NCBI GenBank assembly: GCA_947311845.1
Contig: CAMZMU010000111.1
Coordinates: 23,101,023-23,165,022 of the forward strand
Source of the DNA: Poa pratensis
Taxonomy: Eukaryota; Streptophyta; Magnoliopsida; Poales; Poaceae
Direction: 5' to 3'
DNA length: 64,000 nt
The position numbers and the translations under genes are program-made. Below are positions 24,862-36,782 of this stretch, piece after piece; position 1 is the stretch's first letter; every line of letters starts with the position of its first letter. The notes beneath the pieces are model-generated. The model made no database searches and was not told the DNA's origin. It saw nothing but the letters and a program-made list of their open reading frames with translations.

Positions 24862-25536
24862 AGCCAGATTTAACACTCATTCCGTCTGACTGCTTAACCA
24901 CATGATACTTCCTTGACTGGAGTGTGCGTATGCCGCAAATCTTGGACAAATTTTACTCCAAATCTTGCCCTGATGCACTTGGAGGGCACTGACTCAAGAT
25001 ACGCGGAAGTTATTTATGATGGTTATCCCTATGGTAGGGGTAGTCTAGTGTATGTGCTTACAATAGTCTAAAACACTTGGTATTTGTAGTTTCTGTATCT
25101 TAAAATACACAAGGCGGGCAACAGTTTCAGTTTGAGTGCTGCTTGTTGAATTGTCATTCATTCATTCTTGAGCAGTTTGCGAAGGCACTTGGCTCCACAA
25201 GAAGAACATGCAAGGCTCCTCACGACCCTGCGGTAGCTGTCGACCTGATTAAAACTGTGGAAATTTACCAGGCGGAGCACTTGAAAAGAACAGACCTAAA
25301 ACCGTGTTAATCAGACAAGTCTATACTCTCTAGTACCAAAATATAATTAATTTTATATGTAAATGTTGGTACAAGAGTATGAAAAGATTCTTAAATCCAT
25401 TAGAAAAAAGAGTTCAACTTAACACCCAAGGCTCGCCTAAAATTAAAGGAGTTACAAAAATTCGTCTGCTTTGCCCACATGGCAAAACAAATCTCAAAAT
25501 AACTCAAAATTTGAGATGAAAGCTTGTTGCAAGGCA
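24862..25536. other. Convergent 3' region between cyclin C and PUR5
   Basis: The two genes converge with 675 bases between stop codons. This should hold both 3' UTRs. No other gene seen. Confidence 0.6.
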
Positions 25537-28500
25537 TCAGACGTACTGAACACCCTTGCCCTGGATCACCTCTCCAATGCGGTAAGCAGGGCTCGATTCC
25601 TCGATAATCCTGTCAGCTGCCTCCTTGCTTACCACAAGGACCATCCCGACGCCCATGTTGAACGTCCGGAACATCTCCGTGTCTTCAATTTCTCCAACCT
25701 ATAAATCATGTAACAAATAATCCAATAACTTAGCACAGGGAAAGTGAATATATTGACTGGGAATGTCCAAGCGAGTTTGTGGGTTGCGAGTTATAGTACC
25801 TGTTGAAGCCATTTGAACACAGGTGGCACTTCCCACGATCCAGTAAAGATTTTCGCCCCAAGTCCAGAAGGAAATACTCTCGGGATGTTATCAGTGAAGC
25901 CACCACCGGTGATATGTGCTAGTCCTTTTACACCACCCTTGCTGATGATCTCAAGCACCTTTTTTATCCAACATGATTGAGTTACAACTTTGCAATCGAA
26001 TAAAATCATGGTAGATACGGGTCATTCATCGGCAAAGACTAACCTGCTTAACATAGATGACAGTCGGTGTCATGAGAGTTTCACCGACAGTAGATTTTTT
26101 GCCATCGTTTCCTGGGAACTGATCAGTCAAGGAGAGTCCACTTTTGTCCAATACACTAGAGATAAAACATTTTTAGCCATCATTAACCATACACAATCCG
26201 AGAAAAAATAATTAAAACTCAAGGGTTAGTATTTGAGCTATGAATCATCTATTTGAATATGAGACAAAATTGGACTAGATAAGTGCAATATACCTTCTAA
26301 CGAGAGAGAACCCGTTTGAATGAACCCCACTTGAAGGAAGACCAATGAGGATATCTCCCTCCACAATGTTTTTACCGTCGATGAGCTTATCCTTGTCCAC
26401 AGCACCCATAGCAAAACCAGCAAGGTCATATTGACCTTCCGCGTAGAAACCAGGCATCTCGGCTGTCTGTCATAACCAAGTACTCAATTAGGAATGTATT
26501 TTTACATTAAATATATTGTTCATTATATAAAAATGACACAATCCCACTAGTAGGAAAAAGCATAGTAACAGCGTGCCCAAAACTCTTAGTGGTAGCGGGT
26601 CCACAGTAAGTGCGTTACTACCAGCGTGTCCTAACCTCCGACAGAACTAGTAACACACGTTTACTAGTCGTGTGGCCATTGGACACATGCTACCAGTAAC
26701 CAATTAGGAATAAACAAAAGTAACAACAAAAGTGAATCCATATTGAATGTTTGAGAGTAAATACAAAATTCACAATGAAATGAATAACAACAAGAAGTAC
26801 CCCAATATTTTCAGTTAATTTTTTCCATGCACCAATGATAAATAAAAGTACTCAAATTAGACCATTGGAGTAGAGACTTTTCACTCCAAGCTCCAGTGCT
26901 CACTCTAATTCAATAAATTCGAAAATCATATTTAGGAGTTTCACAAAATTCTGAAAAACAAGCCGTGTGTAGCCAATAGTATATCCCACAAAAGTGAAAA
27001 ATATCAACTTCAAATATTTTGTATTTTGAGCTACACAAAAATGACAAATTGTGTGTATACATATGCCTATTTTTAAATCTCTAAGTTTTACCAGATTTTG
27101 TTATTTTTGTGTTGCTCCTAATATAAAGTATTTCAAATTCAAATTTTGCATGTTTATGTTATACACCATGGGCTACACCCTGATTGTCTTCAGATTTTTT
27201 TTAAGCTCGCAAATATAATATTCAATTTTTTTCTAAGTGGAGGGAGCACTTGAACTCGGGAGCAAAGAACACTTTTCAAGACCATTGCGGTTTATATATG
27301 AGAGATAATTAAAAAAATGGCTCGACGAGATTAATTATGGAGAAAATACTCAAAGAGGTCTCACCTCTCCTCCCTCCAGTTTACACCCTGATTGTTCGCA
27401 GCCATCCACAATTCCCTTGATAACCTATACAATTCAATTATAAATAGACACCACTTCATGAGCAGAAGAGACAAGATTACAATAAGCAACAAATGCCACG
27501 TTAAGTGAACAGCACTGACGGTACCTTCTCCGCAATATCAACATCAAGCTTTCCCGTAGAATACTGATCTGAGAAGGCCAGTGGTTTTGCGCCTGATGTT
27601 AGGATGTCATTAACACTCATAGCTACCTGCAATGATGAACAAAACAATAGGGATTTATTCACTCCAGGTGATAGATGTGACAAAGAGCGCATATATATAG
27701 CAATTGACCACATACCAGGTCAATCCCGACTGTATCATGAATACCCGTTTCAAATGCAAGCTTCAACTTTGTCCCAACACCATCATTGCTAAGCACAAGG
27801 TACTCATCCTCTGTTCAGTCCAACCACAGGAAACAAAAATATCATGAATATGACATTACATTCCTGTGTCTAACCTGAGTAAAAAAATAATACAAGGTCC
27901 GACCCAGCCAATGGATCATGAACTAAAAAAAAGGGTCAATGGAGCATCATAGCTTACAATCAACACACTAATGCTCTCTTTGCACGCCAGCCACATATCT
28001 GTCAGAGTTATATTTGGTAACACGGAATTAGATAGGAAATGTTTACATATTATCTTTAGTAGGCCTTTTATCTTCCAAGTCTTAAGGACCTCTACATATA
28101 CTCTTCCCGAGAGGTTCAATATGACACAAATCGCATTACCTCAATTCACATCCTTTATCATGACATCGGAAGATCCTAAACCTACATCCACTACAACTTC
28201 CACATCATGCCGCTCTGGGGAGATCGATCTCCATGGTATATGTTGGGCGTCGGGCTATCATGGCTTGCACCATCACTCTTCTCCGCTCCACACAACACAC
28301 TTTGTCCCGGTGTCCTCCTCTGCTAGTCTCTCCAACATGACACAAAGTTTGTGATGGTCCTCTTCTATGCATGCTCAGTGGCTACAAGACATGCGAAACT
28401 TCTTCCCGGACATGTCCTTGGAGTTGGAAAACCTGGTGTGGCTGTTTACGACGACGTCGACAACATTGGCCGGCATCGACACCCTCCTCGACTAGTGCTT

Positions 28501-29577
28501 CCATCGAGTCCCCGTCTTTGTCATTGATGCATCCTTGCGCCAATGACTCCAAGACGCTTCCTTCCGTCCACCGCTTCATGTAGGGCTACCTAAACATTGG
28601 CAACCAACAACGGCATCGGCCGTGGCTACCTTGACATGGACACAAAGGGCTATCACCCAGCTTGAGCACCTTATCGTCTTCCTCTACAATCAAGGCCTCA
28701 ACGCTGCTCCCTGTACGACAGTGGTCAGTGAGCTGATGTCAACCTGTCTCTACCTTCAGATTCTCTAGGTCTGACCGATGTGAGAGATGAATTTGCTAGT
28801 TAGAGATTACATGGGATAGATAGGAATAGTTTCCATCTTATCTTTAGGAGGCTTCTTTGTCCTCTATATATATACTCCTCCGAGAGGATGATCAGTACAA
28901 TACACATCGCATTACGCTACTCTCGTTCTCTCATCTTCTTTCAGTATCTAGTAAAAAATGTAGTTGTTGTTTCTTTTGCCGAAGAACTCCATGACTCACA
29001 CTACGTGCATCGTGGTCTAACCTGGACCAGAAACAACACATACGTACGTGCACATATGACATATACCCAACCAAGTCCCTACATGCATGCACCAGCAAAC
29101 TACTATAACATGAAGGACACATGCAACAGCCAACAGGTACACAAATATGGTACAAAATACATGTGACTAACAACAGTCGACATCTAACAGATGATGTGAA
29201 CTAATACTCTAAATACGAAAAACGACCCTAACAACAAGATTAGTTGCAACAAGAACTACATCAAACGCTCTTTTTTAACAGAAGACATCATAAGAGATTA
29301 AGTGAATAATACTGCGTTCGATGATGCCGCTGAAGCCGCCTATCCAGGGGGCCATCTTGCGGATGCGGCGCACGAGCTCGGCGCCAGCGTCGATGTCCAC
29401 GCCGGCGCCCTTGTAAGTCATGCCATCCTCTTCGGTGGAGCTGGAGCAGGCCACGGCGACGCGCCTCTTTCCCGGTGGGAAGCCGATGCGCTGCGATCGG
29501 AGAGGGCCGCGGCGGCGAGCTGCCGACGGGGAAGACGCCGGCGCGCGAAGGAGGTGGAGGACGCGGTCGGCTGTCAT
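25537..29577 (-). CDS. PUR5: Phosphoribosylformylglycinamidine cyclo-ligase (AIR synthase)
   Basis: Catalyses ATP-dependent ring closure of FGAM to aminoimidazole ribotide, step five of purine synthesis, in plant organelles. Eight exons (minus order): 29313-29577, 27716-27810, 27525-27626, 27365-27424, 26294-26466, 26044-26155, 25800-25958, 25537-25698. They sum to 1128 nt, 375 residues, with all phases consistent. PurM signatures are [81 protein letters not shown] and [20 protein letters not shown]. The Arg/Ser-rich first ~50 residues look like a transit peptide. I chose the ATG at 29577 because a telo-box lies just upstream; an in-frame ATG at 29607 would add ten residues. Unusual points are IIERK after GGFSG, where many homologues have LFPFG, and an acceptor before the 25958 exon with no pyrimidine tract. 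Confidence 0.9.
26545..26720 (+). mobile_element. CACTA-type terminal fragment in PUR5 intron
   Basis: Begins CACTAGTAGGAAAAAGC, close to the terminus of the large CACTA element at 37071. It continues with short direct and inverted GTAACA/TGTTAC-like words. I could not find a right terminus, so it is probably a decayed MITE or end fragment within the 898-bp intron 26467-27364. Confidence 0.5.
28002..28945 (+). mobile_element. Degenerate small LTR element (TRIM-like) in PUR5 intron 1
   Basis: Two diverged direct repeats of about 130-140 bp (about 28002-28150 and 28790-28945) share GATAGGAA, TTATCTTTAG.AGGC, ATATACTC..CCGAGAGG and CACA..TCGCATTAC. They enclose some 640 bp with a sequence resembling a decayed primer site (TATCATGACATCGG) just after the first repeat. 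No pol-like coding. Direction of transcription is a guess. Confidence 0.5.
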
Positions 29578-29593
29578 GATGGCAGGATTTAGG

Positions 29594-29602
29594 TTAGGGT
29601 TT
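29594..29602 (-). promoter_or_regulatory. Telo-box (AAACCCTAA) upstream of PUR5
   Basis: AAACCCTAA on the coding strand lies 17-25 bases before the chosen ATG. Telo-boxes are common near transcription starts of plant housekeeping genes, including translation and nucleotide-synthesis genes. I infer it is in the leader or core promoter of PUR5. Confidence 0.55.
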
Positions 29603-29609
29603 GGCAACC

Positions 29610-30047
29610 GGGATTACAGGTCCGAGAGAATACAGTTTGATGACTTTATACTACGGTTTCGTTCGAAGGGCTCCCATTATAATTAGTTTTTTTTTCGGCT
29701 ATGTTTGCCCTTGCTTTTCGACTCTACTCAGTTTTGTCCCTGAGGTTGACCCACGAAAAAGGTACCACAATTTGCACCGATTGACTGCTTCCACGTAATC
29801 CCGTAACTTTATTTCCGTAGCAAACTGTCCGTAAGTCTAGCATCCTCCATTCAAAGCCTCACCTTTGCAACCCCAAGTGTTAAATTAGCCTGTTCTATTC
29901 GTGTTTGGGCATGTAGTTTAGTTGGCTTGAAATCTGGGCATGCAAAATAACCGTAACAATAGGCTGAATACCGCAAGGTACGTATACGATACACCCAATT
30001 ACATCGTGCCCGGGTTTGTGTTTTCTTGTTGAAACGGTCGTCGTTGG
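29610..30047. other. Upstream region of PUR5
   Basis: No gene. A segment near 29905-29955 (GGGCATG, TTAGTTGGCTT, AAATCTGGG, AAAATAACC) resembles 36640-36680 and 36735-36780, upstream of duplicated segment A, and may belong to a dispersed repeat. Confidence 0.4.
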
Positions 30048-31965
30048 TTTTTTTTTAATTCACACCACACTTTATTGCTCACATAACACCAATACATAGA
30101 GTCTTCCGGATTGACACTGGAGCAGAAATTGACATAAAACCTAGGCTATCAACATCACAAGACCTAGCCAGAATGTGTGCCGCCTCATTGAAAGAACGTT
30201 TGACATGTTTGAAAGATGCCGATGCAAAGCTCTCCATCAGCGATTTGATCTCCGAAACCACAATACCCACCATGCAACGATCAGGGGTATGGGAACGGAT
30301 GCGTTGGACAAGGGATAGAGAGTCAGACGCGAATACCACCTTGTCAAAACCACGCTCCTTTGCGACAAGAACCGCACGTACGCCGCAGCGCCATCACCTC
30401 CGCCATCTCCGGTGAAGGGAAAACCCGGAAGAGGCTCGCTGAGAGCCAGAAGGCACTAACCGATGCTATCATGGAACACCGCGCCAGCCGCCGAACGATG
30501 CTGAACTGGGAACAACGCAGCATCAACGTTAACTTGAATCTCTCCAGGCGGCGGCGGTGTCCACTTCTGAGCTTTGTTGGACTCACACCTATTGCCTGGC
30601 TTGATCGTGAAACAATGCTGCACAATCATGTCCACGTACGCAATGATCTTCAAGCCTGTTTGCTTCGGGTTAGGGCTCTGCTGGTTATTTCAAACATCAT
30701 TTCTAGCTTCCCAAATATACCAGCACCCCACCGTCAGAACTCTAGCCTCCAAATCAGTTGCTCGCTTCAGGAAATTAAACAACCATAGCTTTTGTGACAT
30801 AAAATCACGTCTAGCAAGCTGCAGGCCGAAGGAGTCCTTCACGAACCTCCACACTTCCCGCGCAATAGGAGGAAAGCATGCTCCACATCATCATCCCTTC
30901 CGCAGAAGACACAAGCAGAGCTTGCGGGATATGGCGATGAACTAGCTGGACGCCGGGGAAGCTCTGTGGAAGCTGGAGTAGTTTAGGAAGCTCTGTGACT
31001 GAGATCCTTTTTTTTGTTAGCCTAGCGGTAGAGATGGCTTTTGATGGGTCGACTGGTGCCTTGTGTTGGCAGGTGCCTGGAGATGTTTAGGAAGTAGTTG
31101 ATCCTGGCCTGAGAACTGCCTGTGTGGACAGTCTCCGTTTACTTTCTCGCTGGACTTGTATCAGACTCGGATGGTTTCATTTTCGTGAAATGGAGCCGGG
31201 GAGAGCCTCCCTGTTTATCTAAAAAAAAACTAGCTGGACGCCGCTCGATAAGCAGTCATGGGCAAATTTCCACATATGAATTTTCATCTTGCCGGACGCG
31301 ATTGATCTTCCAAACCATTTTCCATTGTTTCTCCTCATTAGCAGCCGAGGAAGAAGAGCCTCCGCCCTGCTTACTCCGGGAAACAAAGAAACTATCTGTT
31401 CTTGCAAAGTTATACGCTGATCTCACCGAATACATACCATTTTTTGTGTGCGGCCAGAGAATAAAATCTCCACTTTCCTTGCTAATCTGAATCTGCATGA
31501 TTTGGTCCGCCATCTCCTCATTGAAGAAAGCATTGACAGTCTCTGGAATCCAAGACCTCGAGTGATCATCTATCAGGCAGTGTACAGTAGCAACATCTGG
31601 GATCTCCTTGACCGGCCAAAGCATGTAAGCTAGGCGATCCGGGATCCAATTGTCGGATGCGATTTTCACAGTCCGTCCATCTCCAATGCCCCATTGCGTA
31701 CCACGAATCAGTAGCTCACGTCCAAAGAGGATGCTGCGCCAGGTATAGGACGACGATCTAGGCTTTGGGGCATGCCAGAAATCGGTATGAGGGAAGTACC
31801 GTCCTTTCAGGACCCTGGCGCACAACGACGACTGCTCGGTGAGCAGTCTCCAGCCCTGCTTGCCGAGCATAGCCTGATTAAACAAGGCCATGTCGCAAAA
31901 GCCATTACCCCCAAGGGAACCCAAATTTGCAACTAGTTGACGCAATCCATTCTGCATGTCCCACT
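30048..31965 (-). mobile_element. LINE fragment 1 (RT C-terminus, zf-RVT, RNase H)
   Basis: A minus-strand, 5'-truncated LINE with a terminal A-run seen as T at 30048-30056. From the 5' side the protein scraps are GNGFCDMALFNQAMLGKQGWRLL, SSSYTWRSILFGRELL, WGIGDGRTVKIASDNWIPDR and YSVRSAYNFARTD, then an RNase H-like stretch (VNVDAALFP, then SDSLSLVQRIRS and HVKRSFNEAAHILARS near 30100-30340). Frames are broken in several places, so the element is dead. It is interrupted at 30956-31227 by a younger retro-insertion. Confidence 0.8.
30956..31227 (+). mobile_element. Short retro-insertion with poly(A), nested in LINE 1
   Basis: A 272-bp insert ending in an A-run after GAGAGCCTCCCTGTTTATCT. A perfect 16-bp duplication (AACTAGCTGGACGCCG) flanks it at 30940-30955 and 31228-31243. 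The end resembles the 3' UTR of Triticeae LINEs (CGTGAAATGGAGCCGGGG near 31186). It is a target-primed insertion, probably a 5'-truncated LINE; a SINE is possible. Confidence 0.8.
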
Positions 31966-32519
31966 TTTGAATTTTAAAAAATAGGAGATAGATTATGTTT
32001 TTTATTTTATATCTATAAAGTTTCATTCCAAAATATGAAAATATGTGACCTGTACAAAAAAGACTAATAAGATGCAAACAGTACATGATACTATTCACTT
32101 AGCTCTTTTCCTTTTTGCACAAGTCACATAAAGTCATATTTGAGACGAACATTTGTAGTTTCATAAGATACAACGTAACCGATGTGTGTGATTTATTATA
32201 TTTTTTTTTGAAAACTCAAAAATACGATTTTGGATAATGGGTTGCGGTTGCAACTAGTTGTGGCTTATTCGCTCTCGGGAAAGAAACCATGTTTCAACGT
32301 ATGCGTCCAAACGGTGTGGATACTGCCCTGCTTGCCTGCATGCCGCAGTGCCACTCCTGCGTCTATGCCCTGGCCGCCTCGAGCAAAGGGAAGACCACCT
32401 TAGAGTGGCGCCAAGTGACGCTTTCAATTCCAAGCAATTGCAAGTTGTAAAACCAAACCAAAAACCAAATATTATGTGGACGGTTTGAGTTTTTTCATTG
32501 TTTTATTTTCTTCCTCGCC
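31966..32519. other. AT-rich stretch without gene
   Basis: Nothing coding. About 32270-32400 resembles the GCATGCGTCCAAACG...CTGCATGCC monomer found in the duplicated segments at 36.8 and 51.4 kb, with considerable divergence. Confidence 0.4.
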
Positions 32520-35360
32520 TTTTTTTTTTGAGGATGACGGGGGGATTACTCCCTACCGGTTGTTATTTAACTCGAAAGGAGGGCTTGGGTGCCCTTACAA
32601 ATGTTTTGCAGAATACAAATGGGGGCGGGGAGAAAGTGGGGAACCGAAAAAGGAAAATTACACTATGTTGTTGAGCAAAAACGCACATAGGCGCTCTACA
32701 GGTATGCGATCAGAAGGGGGGAGACGGCCAGACCAGATCAAGAGGTCTTCCGCAGAGCGGCGAATCACATTCGTCGGGTGGACGAACCTGGCATTGAAGA
32801 CCAAGTCGTTGCGAGCTTTCCATATGTGCCAAAGCTGCGTCGCAAGCCCGGCGTGCCAAATGTGGCCGGGAGTCCGGGAGGGGGCAAGAGTGGCCCAAAG
32901 CGTGCCACCCGGTGGTGGAGGAGCCACACGAAGCAAGCGCCAAACAGCCGATGCAGTAGTGCAGTCAAAGAAGAGGTGGCAACCGGTCTCCACTCGCCGC
33001 AGTTCTCACAACGGTCCGAGGGGGCGCAGTATTTGAGAAACAGGTTTGCGCGGGTGCTGAGTCTGTCGATCACGGCGAGGTAGGATAAGATCTTCACCTT
33101 GATTGGGAACGAGAGGCTCCAGCTGATTTGAGCTTCAGTGTCAGGGGGCGAGGAGGGGCGAGCATCTGATGGCCCTTAAATGGGTTAGGTAGAGACTCCA
33201 ATAGCAGAGTGTGTAGTATGGGCAAGACGGTTTTCCCCACGAGGGGTGACTCGAGGGTTTATATCGAACTCTCGGGGAATCAGTAGTGAAAGCTTTATCT
33301 CCTTATTCTTCCCTTGAAACCTGCAAACAAAATAAATTGTTTTGTGCCCTCAACCTCACCAAGTGGTTGTCAAGCACAAGGTGTGAGAATGATATGAAAA
33401 CAAAACAATAAACAAATATGCAATGATGATAAATAAATATGCAAGGATGGTGGAAACAATGATGGATGATATTTTTGGGTTTTATATTATGAATGCAAGA
33501 TGTAAAAGTATTTTTGTATTTTCGGATTTTTAAATGGCAGAAAATAGAAAATGGATAAAAGTTGTTGGAAAGGTGTTTCTTATGATTAAAAATGGACCGG
33601 GTTCATGGTTTCACAAATGCACTCTCTCTTTAATAAAGTGGTAGACAATGGAACACTAGAGTTAACATATGAGATTGCAACAAAGGTTTCATGACAAGTT
33701 ATTAATCATATGGGCATCACGTCCTAACATAGAGATCTTTTGGTTATTAATCTCTCTTATACTCCACCAAGATGCGAACTAAATCATAACACCTTAGTAT
33801 TAAGATAAATCAGAGCATAGCAATAAGTTTCATGACATGAAGTTAAAATAAGAACATGCTAGATCTAGTCATGGAGTAGTGGCATGGTCACACCCACATC
33901 TCCGGTAGCAAGGTATTTTTGTTTATCCCTAGTGAGGTAACAAAGTAAGGTAAAGTACCCAAGTGGATCGCGGAACTTTCTGTCCTTTCACCGCACTAGC
34001 CACCCCCCGTTACTCCATCTAATGCACACGTTCCCCCACACACGCTCTCATACACAAGTTTGATCAGAACAAGTAAACAAGAACGGGGTACATAATATGC
34101 ATCTAATTTCATAACTGAAACAAAACAATTGCAATCTCAAACATATATTAACTCATAAAAAGATCCACCACAAAGGTATTACATAGATGACCGTAAAGCA
34201 GCTCATACGGTGCTAATTAGTGAAGCTCAAGAGAGGAGAGATACATAAGTTACTTCCACAAACCCATAGTCCAGGTGTGGACTACTCCCTCTTCATCATG
34301 GATACGGTGGAGAGGTCGTTGGAGAAGATGGAGACCACCCCGGCAGCGCCCCGCCAGAGTTTTCCCCCTCCAATCTGCAACTACAGGTCTCTGTTTCGTG
34401 GTTTCTGTGTTTCTGCGGCGCTCCCTTCCGAAGGACGTCGGGGACTATTTTTATAGTCGGTTTTAGGTCAAGACGAAGCTTCTGGAAAAAAGATCGACGG
34501 CAAAGGAGACAGGAGGCCCAAGACAGGGGGTCCCACGTGGCCAAGGAATCTGGCCACGTGGGCCCACCTCTTTTGGCCCTCGGGTCTCCGTTTGTTCGCT
34601 TCCTTCGCTCCTACGCTTTGTTCCTTCCAAAAACTGATGCTCGTAAAGTTTCAGGTCATTTGGACGTCGTTTGGGTCCCTGAAACATCAAAATATAGAAA
34701 ATAGGGTTTTCTGCCAGTGCAGGATAGAAAATAGGGTTTTCTGTCAGTGCAGGGTTAATTTCAAAAAAATAGGGAAACAATGAAATATTCCCAAAATCAA
34801 TATAAAACAATGATATAACCCTTATATGATGCAAATATGATTGAAATATAAGTAATATAATGCAAAGTTCATGTATGCATTTTACATGCATCAGCATTCG
34901 GTATGCATCGCGAGAAGAGAACGCCCGTCCGCCATGGAGGGCAGGCGAGGAGGAGTCCATGGCACGAACGTCGGTGCAGTCATGAAGTGTGGTGGCGGCG
35001 AGGATGTCGAGGACCGAGGCAACCTCGACAGTAGTTGCAACAGTGAGTCGGGGCTGCAGCTCCAGCCCCGATGCCACGACGGTGGCGACAGTCGCGTGAG
35101 GTCGAGTGGAATGGGAGAACAGCGCCGGGTACCGAATGCACAGAGGTGCATGCGCCAGTGCGCCACTTGTCCATCCAAAAGGAGCAGCGGCGCCCGTCGC
35201 GTATGGAGACACGCCTTGTTTTCTTTCTCCCAATAGTTTCTTCTTTCAAAACCCTGCACGCTGCGGCCTTGGCAGAAGCAAACAAAGATCTGCTCCCTTA
35301 GCCGTGCATGCCGGCCTGCCGCCTCAACAACTTTATCAAAGGAGGACACAACGGGAACTC
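32520..35360 (-). mobile_element. LINE fragment 2 split by a solo LTR
   Basis: A minus-strand LINE relic with an A-run at its 3' end (T at 32520-32528). Protein scraps from the 5' side are RDGRRCSFWMDKWRTGA (near 35180), SPALHGGRAFSSRDAYRM (near 34900), then beyond the solo LTR SFPIKVKILSYLAVIDRLSTRANLFLK (about 33050-33110), RCENCGE, ETGCHLFFDC and WHIWKARNDLVFNARFV. This is the zf-RVT/C-terminal region of plant L1-type elements. Removing 33167-34893 brings DAYRM next to PPDTEAQISWSLSFP, as expected of one interrupted frame. Frameshifts elsewhere show it was already decaying. Confidence 0.75.
33167..34893. mobile_element. Solo LTR (1727 bp) inside LINE 2
   Basis: Starts TGATG and ends CATCA, which are inverted repeats of each other, and is flanked by GCATC (33162-33166) and GCATT (34894-34898), a 4-of-5 match. 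There is no primer-binding site or internal domain. Loss of an element by LTR-LTR recombination explains this. ORFs within it are not called. A duplicated ATAGAAAATAGGGTTTTCTG word at 34695-34745 is the only clear internal repeat. Confidence 0.75.
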
Positions 35361-35564
35361 TAGTCCAGGGTGGAATCTGGTGTAGCCTGGGATGTAAGGA
35401 TGCCTGCTTTACCCAAGATCGGTGGGTCCCACTAGACCCGTCGACGACGGTGACACATCATGATTCACTCAGACATTCTGGCTTTCTACGTACGCGCCTC
35501 CTTTTACCGCCATGCCACCCTACCCGAAGGACTCCCCTGGCTACTACTTGGCGATGTGCGCGTC

Positions 35565-35690
35565 GTTGGAGCCGCATCAACCTAATATGATGGTGCAGCC
35601 GAAGCCATAACCCTACGACCGAGTCGCTGGAGCCGCATCAACCTAATATGATGGCGCAGCCGAAGCCATAACCCTACGACCGCTTTGTGG
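35565..35690. repeat. 64-bp tandem duplication
   Basis: Two nearly identical copies of a unit beginning TGGAGCCGCATCAACC and ending CCCTACGACCG. Surroundings (35361-36149) show no gene I recognise. Confidence 0.8.
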
Positions 35691-36149
35691 AGCGGGAAGA
35701 TTGACCGGCTTGGCCATCACAGGAGCTCGGACCATCGTATCCAGAACCATCATTACAGTCGAAGCAGGAGCCCTATGACGGTGGCATTATCTACATCGAC
35801 AAGACGATGAGTAGATATAGCCTATTTTATGGTTTTATAGTTAATTTCTTTTCAAATCCATGTAAAATGCCGGTGAATTAGAACCTTTTGTTTTTATTTG
35901 ATCTCAAATTTATTTTTCAAATTTTAATTTCGAGGGCGCTAGTGGGGGCTCCACCACCATTCTGCCAGGCATGTGTCCACCCCCAAAGCGGACACATTTT
36001 GGAGATGCCGAATAAATTTTCGGGGCTGCTGGTCGAGATGCCATGAGTGATCTTGCAAGCGAGAACCAACCTGTGGTTACATGAGGGTGGTTCTACCCTA
36101 GCCCACCAGATTTCAAACTCAGGTTTTACACTGATGTTTCTCATTTAGG

Positions 36150-36333
36150 GTGAAATATTCTTCAGTGGGAGCCGACGTTCCGGTCGATAGCGGATCATCT
36201 CAAGACACACAACTCGTCGGCTCCATGTTTTGGAGGTGCTCATAGGGTTAGGTGTGTGTGCGCGCTTTCGTATGAGTAAGTGTAAGCGCGTGTATGTGAG
36301 CGTCTGCGTTTGTACTTGTTTCGTAAAAAAATC
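36150..36333 (+). mobile_element. LINE 3' end fragment with poly(A)
   Basis: GGTGCTCATAGGGTTAGGTGTGTGTGCG and then GTGTATGTGAGCGTCTGCGT followed by an A-run (36326-36332) is the characteristic 3' tail of common grass LINEs. The coding part is absent. Confidence 0.6.
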
Positions 36334-36782
36334 TTTCAAGTATACCATTGAAGTCACTAGCTATCTATTCACTCTACTGTTAGCAGCACACAATGACAAA
36401 TGGGCCCACCATAACATACACATACATGCCCACGGGCCACGGCAGAGAGAGAGAGAAACGTGCCATGGCACCACAAGTCCACAACAAGCCGCTTGCATGA
36501 GTGCACAAGGGGTCGACGGCGGGGAAGTTGGGACGTTCTACAGCCACCGCGGCGCGCGCATAGCTTTTCCTGTCCAGTACGTGCGGCCCGGGCTAAACAA
36601 CCGCTGTGGTTACTGGCTTAGCCCTTCTTTTCGTTATTGGGCATGCTTAGTTGGCTTAAAATCTGGGTAGATTACAAAATAACCTTGTGGTCACCTTACT
36701 TTTATAAGTGAGTTTAGCATTGGTTTTCGTTTTTGGGCATGTTTAGGTGGCTTAAAATGGCGATTACCAGTACAAAATAGTA

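Noticed and set aside
34210..34500. Overlapping ORFs suggesting a small gene
   Set aside because: They lie inside the solo LTR, on both strands, with no domain.
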